DNA from: Lunularia cruciata
Lineage: Eukaryota; Streptophyta; Marchantiopsida; Lunulariales; Lunulariaceae
NCBI GenBank assembly: GCA_948567375.1
Contig: OX419759.1
Location: 11,252,744-11,316,743 of the forward strand
Reading direction: 5' to 3'
Length of the DNA: 64,000 bases
Shown here: piece by piece, positions 57,545 through 64,000 of the stretch
Layout of the letters: every line of letters starts with the position of its first letter
How positions within the stretch are numbered: the stretch's first letter is position 1
Program-made: the position numbers and the translations under genes
The notes under the pieces: generated by a model
What the model was told of the DNA's origin: nothing
Database searches by the model: none
What the model saw: the letters and a program-made list of their open reading frames with translations, nothing else

Positions 57545-57734
57545 CTGCAAAAAGTAAATACAAAAGGGGAGAACGTAGAGATGAGAAGAACTCTCGCAAG
57601 AAATACTGATTAATTCCCAAAATTGCCATGGCAGAGCTAGAGAGGAATAAAAGAGTAATTGGTATCAAAGAGACCCAGAAGCAGAAGGGCTCCGACAAGC
57701 CAATCACTATTGTCATTTGTTTTACACAAGCCAA

Positions 57735-58742
57735 ATATGCCTCAAGTCATCTGCCTGAACGAAACCGTGGGATACTTACACCATCTTTCTCAAGTAGCCA
57801 CTGTATTATTCCAGCTTCTGATATGTGAGTTGGAAACCTTTCATCCTCGGTGTTCGGAGTTGCAAAATCCGTTATTTGCTGTTTTTATCATCCCTCTGTA
57901 AAGCTATATTCAGTATAGTTTGATATGAGAACCCACACCTTAGCATCGTCATATATAGTCCAAAGTGAACTTCAGTGACCTGGAACAACATCAACACTGC
58001 GTGTTAGGAAGCTGCAAGAAGCAGAGAACAGGAAAATATACGACAATGCTACCCGTAGTACTTTGCAGGTAATTTGGTCCCAGTCTTTCATAGAAGGTGG
58101 ACATCCGAAGAGTATACACGCTACGACCCAGACATCTGAGTTGCAACTTAAGAGGGTAGCGACATGTTAGTCCAACAGCGTGTAATCTCCCCCAAATAGG
58201 AGAGATGTTAATCCAACAGCGACTCTAAGAAGTGAAGAAACGAACTATGCGGTCGAACTACAACCTCTAAATTCCGGTTTTCTAGCAGATTAAACAAAAT
58301 GAGAATTCGAGGGAAAGCCAAAGATCAAGAACATTGAACCTCATTATAGACACTTCTGTGCATGAACCATGCAGCACTCAACCGTACTTCCGGTAATCGG
58401 TGTTCAAGTGAACACATGCAGCGGTCAATCATGATCAAGCCCCATCTCTACAGTTAGTTATATCTGCCACATCGACGACTTGATCTATGAGAAGCTACAT
58501 GAAGCTGATTGAAAGTACTCTCCATCAGGCTTAAAGAGTGCGCATATATCCCGCGCTGGGTCCATCTTCAAGCACCCATGCGCCTTTCTTACAATCTCTT
58601 GAACACTTTCTCGGTCTATTTCTTTCCAACGATCCAGATTGTTGGGCGAGAAAGTGTTCATCGTGCAATAAAGTAACTCACTACATTCTGTCAGTTTAGT
58701 TGACTTATTGACTTGACAGCCACCGCCCGCAGAGCATCAACC
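57735..58742. other. No gene recognised
   Basis: Short frames only. The last ~100 bp (tcagtttagttgacttattg) would hold the leader of the small secreted-protein exon that follows. Confidence 0.4.
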
Positions 58743-58877
58743 ATGCGTTCCGTGATCGGCCAGTTCTTGATCGCTTCAGCAATCTTGGCCGTCTCCAGCA
58801 TTGGAGCAGCTATGGCACACGAGGGTCATGTCCATGCCCCTGCAGGTCCATTGGACGGGATGGCAGCGGCAACTAAG
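58743..58877 (+). CDS. First exon of a secreted arabinogalactan-peptide-like gene
   Basis: ATG at 58743 in context accATGC; 45 codons to a phase-0 donor AAG|gtattg at 58877/58878. The first ~25 residues form a signal peptide (MRSVIGQFLIASAILAVSS ... AMA), followed by AHEGHVHAPAGPLDGMAA. A short mature region with HEGH.HAPA motifs after a signal peptide is typical of small plant arabinogalactan peptides, which are cell-surface proteoglycans usually GPI-anchored. The anchor would be in a second exon, not located. Unspliced, the frame ends at 58964. Confidence 0.5.
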
Positions 58878-58941
58878 GTATTGCCTGCTTCTTCCATGGC
58901 TTGGTCGTCCCCACACTTTTTCCATTGCAGCAAAACTTTTG

Positions 58942-59166
58942 TCAAGAAACCGTCCCTAACGTAATCAGTGCTCCTAACCGTAAGAAACCGTTCCTCACGT
59001 AATCAATGAATGACTCATCTCTTCTATAGTTGAACCAGCAGATATGGGAGGAGTTGTGTAGACTTTGATGTGTAAGAGGTCTATGACCTGAGACAGAGTA
59101 GATCTTCCCACAGGATTTGCAGATGAAACCTCCCGACGATCGAACAATCTCTCCGCAGAAGATCAT
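58942..59166 (-). CDS. Single C2H2 zinc-finger fragment
   Basis: Encodes GGFICKSCGKIYSVSGH followed by THQSLH: C-x2-C-x13-H-x3-H, a near-standard C2H2 finger of the plant FxCxxCGKxF type but without the QALGGH core. ATG at 59166 is possible (MIFCGEIVRSSGGF). No second finger or repressor motif is visible. It may be a small gene, an exon or a relic. Confidence 0.35.
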   Translation of the reverse strand: MIFCGEIVRSSGGFICKSCGKIYSVSGHRPLTHQSLHNSSHICWFNYRRDESFIDYVRNGFLRLGALITLGTVS

Positions 59167-59865
59167 GTACCAGGCTTCAACGTGGATCGAAAACTACGAG
59201 TACCTAGTCTAAATCCTTAAAGCATACAGCTGCGTGAATTTGGAAGATACAACGAAGGATAGGAAAGAAGCTCAAACGCATCATTCCCAGCAGCCATTAC
59301 AAGCTTTCCATGCTTTTTTCATCCAATTGCGTACATACTCATGATCAGCAGAAGAGTCTTTACACTCCGACCATATTTTGCGGTACCAGACCGCCGCATA
59401 GCACGTACGGCCAACGATGAATAAGTCAAATTTCAATGATGGAACTTAATGCTCCATAGGGGGCGATGTTGAGAGTGAACTCTTATGTGAGCTGGTCTCG
59501 TTTACCGACCGCCACACCTTGCACTAGTCTTCTGAACAGGGGGAATCCAGAGAGGGGGGCTTTATGGCCAATGTTGTCCGATATAGGTGCTTCTCTTGAT
59601 TCATGTCGCCTTTTTCCTCGATTCACGAGTCTCCTCTGCTACTTCCTACAGTATTCTGGCGCATTGCAGTTTAGTCAAACCCACGGAGTCTCGACCGAGT
59701 AAATAGTGGACCGAGCGACCGTGTAGGATAACAACAATGGTGGGAAGGTCCCATCAACTCAGTTTCGACTGAGTTGACGATGAGGATGGAGCAGGAAGAA
59801 GAGGGATTCACATCGTCCTTCGCAACCGTTCCATGCCATGTCCGGGGGATGCGAATCTCCGATAG
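59167..59865. other. No confident gene; dispersed motif at 59712-59755
   Basis: A plus-strand frame at 59466-59702 (MLRVNSYVSWSRLP) has no known family. A copy of the dispersed GGCGACC motif (gcgaccgtgtaggataac) follows it. Confidence 0.4.
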
Positions 59866-60182
59866 GAATCGGGAGATTTATCGTTGAATCTTGATGCTGA
59901 CTTGGAAAAGAATCTGTTATGTGTCAGAGTGATTACCGTAGATAGTATGAGGGAAGGGGTCGAGAGATGGTCACCTTGAATTATAGATAAATCTCATTTC
60001 CCCATTTACTTGTCTTACTAATTTTCACTAACCCAATTCTTTTTATTTAACTGACGAAACCTGGACTTCTAATACCATAATTATCTATCATCCTATTTGC
60101 ATCATTTAACATGCGAATCCTGGATTTCCAATAGAGACTCTAAAACCTAATTTTTTTACGTAGCTCAGCAAGACGTTTAGAA
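59866..60182. repeat. Repeat shared with 48480-48805
   Basis: Diverged copy in the same orientation (about 317 bp). Confidence 0.85.
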
Positions 60183-61555
60183 ATATATCAGCGTGCCTTG
60201 TTGGGTCTCGAATCTACATAAGAAAACTTTACCTTAAATAAAAGCATGTACTCATACAAGTTTTATAGGTGACCAAACTAACTTATTATATTCAAATACG
60301 TATAAAAGAATTATTGATATGACTCTACCCATAGTGATCCTATAGAGGATAATATTGAAACCCCTAATACATAAATAACTACATATCCATGTGAAAATAA
60401 TATGACACCCTTGGAAGAAGAGTTGGCTCTAAAATAGAGGAACAAGAATTAGAGGAAATTGTTTTGAGTCTTCTGGCCATGACCCATCACTTGAAGAGGG
60501 TTTATGGTATCCATGACACCGATTTTGTAGATAAATTTCATAATCATATAGTCCAATTGTGCAGTTGGACTTTAAATTCAGTTCTGACTATTGCAAATTT
60601 TATGTACAGTGTTCATGGTAGTGTATAGCTAGACCGCTTTGCCATGTGGAAGATTATAGCACGGGGAGAGTAAAGTTAAAGCATTTCCAATTCCTAAAAA
60701 ATTGAAGGAGTATGGAGAAGAGCAAGAGGAGCAAAAGTGGAGCGCATGGAGAGAAACAAAAGCGAGAGCTAGAGTTTTCGAGATCAAAAGCTAGAGAATA
60801 TTGAGAGCAGGAGCTGAACAGAGACATTAGGTAAGTTCAATTGATTGTTTTGTGAACAAATTCTTATGACTTGCTGATTCTTTTTTATTTTATTTTTTTC
60901 TGTAAATCCATCAATAAGTGATTGAGAGCAACATAACTTCTTGTATGCTCACGCTTTGCTCTGTCCTCTTGGATTTGACCTGCTCTTGCTGTGCTATATC
61001 CTCTACACCGTGCCCCTCTGCTCTTAGATTTGACCTGAAACTCTAAATCATGTAACAATTACCCTTGGATTTATTGGAAGGGGTTCAGTGAAATCATGTC
61101 ATTTTACAACGCAAGTTGCTCAAGTAATTGAGCTACATTCTCAAAATAAGAAGGAGAGCCCACTGCACCTTCAGCAATACATCAACCAATTGAGACAGAC
61201 TTTAAGTTCCTCAACGAGTTGAGGCGGGTGGAGTACTTCATTTTTTTCTTTTATCTGGAAGAGAGTGCTTGTCAAGCTTTTGTCTTCCATCCAATTCCTT
61301 ACAGGAAATCCACATAGAAATTATACTTCCCATGTTTGAACCAGTGTGGACCAAGTACGTCAGTATCTCCTAAAGAGAAGGCTTTTGAAGCTTCTGTTTT
61401 CCTTGCAAGTCCTAACAGGAATTTCACATAAAAACTATAATTCACAGTTTCATACAAAATTCAGAATCCACATGTTTTAACATTACCAAAATGACGGAAA
61501 TGGTTGGAGTTGTAACTCCCAAAATAGTTGACGGAAAGGACAACTCATTAGCCGT
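60183..61555. other. No confident gene
   Basis: A purine-rich plus-strand stretch (60700-60830) ends at a good donor (ag|gtaagttc near 60831) and could be an untranslated or short coding first exon, with a small ATG frame MEKSKRSKSGAHGEKQKRE. Nothing else is recognisable. Confidence 0.35.
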
Positions 61556-61831
61556 TTACCTTCCCTTTCCTCGTAGCATCTGAATCTCCACGATGGGTTC
61601 TGGAAGCTGATCTTCTTCTGGACACCATCTGGGTTTTGGATTGGCTTCTTCTGGAAGCCGATCTTCTTCTGTCAATCTCCTCCATCTGTTTCCTGCGGTT
61701 GACAGAAGTTCGATAGCTTTCGATGGATCGAATGCCCGCTTATGGCTCATGTGGTAGTGTCCATCGAAGTCCAAGGGTATCGCTGAGAAGGCACCGGTAG
61801 TCTTCCCAGAGGACTTTGCGGCAGAAACCAC
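61556..61831 (-). CDS. Open frame of an unrecognised gene next to the right repeat copy
   Basis: Contains FDGHYHMSHKRAFDPSKAIE and GNRWRRLTEEDRLPEE, with a short internal repeat (EEDRLPEE / EEDQLPEP). It lies just left of the repeat boundary visible here, on the same strand as the exon at 61910-62141, and may be a downstream exon of the same gene. Family unknown. Confidence 0.3.
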   Translation of the reverse strand: MVSAAKSSGKTTGAFSAIPLDFDGHYHMSHKRAFDPSKAIELLSTAGNRWRRLTEEDRLPEEANPKPRWCPEEDQLPEPIVEIQMLRGKGR

Positions 61832-61909
61832 ATGCGCCTTTCAAGTTTCGTCGAACATTTGTCCCCGTTGACATCTTTCTACGAAGGGAACAGACTCGTA
61901 ATTCAGTAC

Positions 61910-62141
61910 CTATGAATCTCCATTGAAATGCCTGTACAATTTTGAAGAGAGGACTGCCCGTATGGAACTTCTCCGACAGTTCACGGATGTATAGAAGTCG
62001 TGGGACCTGGGGTGGCCGGTTATTGGATGTCCACACATTTTGCCATGTCGCGAGTATTTTCCTTGTGAGAAAGTTATTTTTGACTCGAAGTTCTTTCACT
62101 CTCTGAGCAAGTAGTTTCGTTCGCAGGGAGGAAGAAAGGTC
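61910..62141 (-). CDS. Probable exon of an unrecognised gene (right copy)
   Basis: Counterpart of 23-254: acceptor tttgtag at 62142, donor ATAG|gtactg at 61909/61910, frame open throughout. Begins DLSSSLRTKLLAQRVKEL. If unspliced, the frame continues to 61740 through GACGFCRKVLWEDY. Confidence 0.35.
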
Positions 62142-62958
62142 CTACAAACAACAGAACCTACAAGAAAACTTACATCGTATTGTATAGACACTGCCACGGA
62201 TCGATCTGCTCCAAGTCATACCTGACCACGTGCACCAAAACGGAAGTGTGCTAAACGAAGTTGCAGATTGATCTTCGCTTGCTGTTTCGGCCAGTCCACC
62301 AAAGCTGGCGGATAATTCATCAGCGGGGTTTCAAGATCCTGGAATTGGCTGAGGCAGACAAATGCAGTGAGAACGGCTCCTGATATCTGACGTTGTTGTG
62401 ATCTTCTCTCAGTCCTTTACCATCTCCTCAGGAATTCCAGCATCTTCTAAATTTTTCCATCACTATCTCCAATTCATGTTGACTTGATCGGTCACATTCA
62501 TTCCCGCCATACCACTACCCGGGTAGCCCAAATTCCACTGTCTCACTATGATAAGCGATCCATTCATTTCCAGGAGCTTTGTTACAGAGTGAGTAGGTGC
62601 CATAAGGATCATGCGGAGAGGTGCTGGTGCGCTAAATCCTTTCCTGAGTTCAAAACGTTATGGAGTCCAGTCGGTTACTTACTCACTGCAGCAACTTTTC
62701 ACAGCTCTTCCCTTCTTCAACCCCATTTTTCTTTCCCGGCAACGACGGGACACATGAATCCATGTTCCATACTTTCACATGATTTTCGGCCTCCTGCATT
62801 GTCCCTCTCAATCTGTACATTTCTCGCTTGGCATTTACTTATGCTTCCATCTTTGATTCATTACCCTGAAGCTTGTACATACTTGCGTCTCCCGTTCCAC
62901 AACTCCACATGCAGACTTAGTCTTCTCTGATCCATCAAACAAATGAGTCCCTTGTCCT

Positions 62959-63492
62959 TCAATCAATCTTCTGGACAAAGTAGGTCTCTGCTTCCACCGG
63001 AAAGGAAGACAGATTGCAAAGGACAGTCCTCATTTCTGTGATGGATCGATCGTTGATGAGGATATCTCCGAGAACTATGGCTGGACCACTCGGCTTCTCA
63101 ATTACCAGCCCTTGTGGATTCCACCGGCTGTAAGATCCGCAAGATCCTCCTGTTGAGTGAGAAAATGCAACAGTCGGTCCCACAGACCATTCATGGGGAA
63201 GTTGATCTTGACTCTGTTCCACCATATTTGATGCCCCAGCCAAAGAATGGTGCGGAGTTGAGATCCTAACCGGCCTACATTCGTTCAGGCAAAAAACGAT
63301 GGTCATATTTATTGATTGACTGAACTGAGCTCCTTCTCCACTTGATCCATATCCACCTTGTCTGAATGCAAATGGGTATAAACAGCCACTGAAACCAGTG
63401 GATTTCCATAGGAGAAACGTCCTGCAAAGTGAAAGGAAATGAAGTTCATTTCCCCGGTGGATCCAGCGTGGACGAGGTAGCCTAGGATCTAC
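62959..63492 (-). CDS. Open gene fragment, right copy
   Basis: The same frame as 1243-1605 but without its stop, continuing through SYSRWNPQGLVIEKPSG and GDILINDRSITEMRTVLCN to a stop at 62959. The length and amino-acid mix look protein-like, and the N-terminal border is probably an acceptor (ctttgcag near 63425). Function unknown. Confidence 0.35.
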   Translation of the reverse strand, partial: VDPRLPRPRWIHRGNELHFLSLCRTFLLWKSTGFSGCLYPFAFRQGGYGSSGEGAQFSQSINMTIVFCLNECRPVRISTPHHSLAGASNMVEQSQDQLPHEWSVGPTVAFSHSTGGSCGSYSRWNPQGLVIEKPSGPAIVLGDILINDRSITEMRTVLCNLSSFPVEAETYFVQKID

Positions 63493-64000
63493 TATTCATT
63501 CTCAGTGATTGAATAGTTTGTAATTACTGTACCGAAGTAGCTCAGAAAAGCATCAAGCAACAACATTCAGCTATTGCTACATAAGACTTCAATTCGATGT
63601 AAATTTCTACTTGACTCCACAAAGGCTAAAATAACAGTTGGATACCTGCGCTATGCATAGGGCCAAATTCCTGTAGTCAATTTATATTGCAATGCTTGGC
63701 TACGCTACCATTGACCATCTGAAGTGTTCTTTAACTTCATCTCTCCAACGAGCAATTGCTCGGAAGAATCATACATCCTTTCTCATCGTGGATCTAAACC
63801 TCTCGAGCTCAATGCTCCGTCTCCCATCCCCGTCGATTCTCGAGTCGTGTAGAATGCCCTCCAGTTTCCATAATGTTTCATACAATCGGCACCATATTAC
63901 AACTCTTGATAGAGTATCTGGTTCCCGCCCGGGAGAATAGCATGCTCTCGATACTCAACGCAGGGTAAGGGAAATTCAATGGAGAGTACATGCCCGTGAA

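Larger units (their letters stand above)
52040..57640. repeat. Segmental duplication D2 (related to 40630-48480)
   Basis: Uninterrupted version of the D1 locus. It contains an R1 right part, the tandem repeats at 52071-52443, a unique-looking stretch with cctaggtacctacttacctt, and the 122-bp exon. Confidence 0.85.
61888..64000. repeat. Right copy of the long direct repeat (partner 1-2113)
   Basis: See 1-2113. This copy reads through the position where the left copy has a stop (near 1246), so it is the less damaged of the two over the gene-like part. Confidence 0.95.

Noticed and set aside
1-64000. Treating the window-end repeats as LTRs of one giant element
   Set aside because: No TG/CA ends, primer site or target duplication is visible, and the interval contains a host gene and unrelated elements.
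1-64000. tRNA, rRNA or snRNA genes
   Set aside because: I found no convincing match by eye; the tRNA-Met-like string at 31291 is the retroelement primer site, not a tRNA gene.

Overview
The window looks like nuclear DNA of a bryophyte, most likely a liverwort. The best clue is a spliced NLR immune-receptor gene on the minus strand (5348-11990) whose N-terminal domain is an alpha/beta-hydrolase. This hydrolase-NB-ARC-LRR ('HNL') architecture is known from liverworts and some other non-flowering plants. The rest is mostly decayed or nested transposable elements, segmental duplications and small gene fragments. I saw no rRNA or tRNA gene, CRISPR array or bacterial feature. Species identity is an inference.

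Layout. 1-2113: left copy of a direct repeat (about 99% identical, no indels) whose other copy is 61888-64000, exactly 61,887 bp away and running off the window end. 4470-5300: decayed LRR debris. 5348-11990: the HNL gene, six inferred exons, with a probable N-terminal membrane anchor, hydrolase (Ser-His), NB-ARC, and an LRR array built of ten nearly identical 144-bp units. 11991-14545: no confident gene. 14546-17578: interspersed repeats.

17579-42340 is a stack of nested retroelements, all on the minus strand. The oldest layer is a large decayed Ty3-type element (LTR-like ends near 17579 and 33612). Its remains include a gag zinc knuckle, a protease and, unusually, a cytosine-5 DNA methyltransferase, plus the C-terminal part of an integrase. 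A chromovirus fragment (element B, 19227-22754) inserted just downstream of the methyltransferase, and a deletion then removed the parts between. About 7 kb was then tandemly duplicated (junction 35347/35348), giving a second methyltransferase copy at 36006-37160. Last, a complete chromovirus (element A, 26084-31725; 422-bp LTRs, TSD tccac, tRNA-Met PBS, chromodomain) inserted into the first unit; the second unit keeps the empty site at 39207.

42341-60182 holds a second large duplication: 40630-48480 resembles 52040-57640, and the latter keeps the site into which the methyltransferase element inserted in the former. A conserved 122-bp exon of unknown function lies in both. Single-copy candidates near the right end are an arabinogalactan-peptide-like first exon (58743-58877) and a single C2H2 zinc-finger fragment (58942-59166). 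The only gene that looks functional from sequence is the HNL, and its last LRR unit carries a stop codon. All retroelement copies carry stops, frameshifts or changed catalytic residues.
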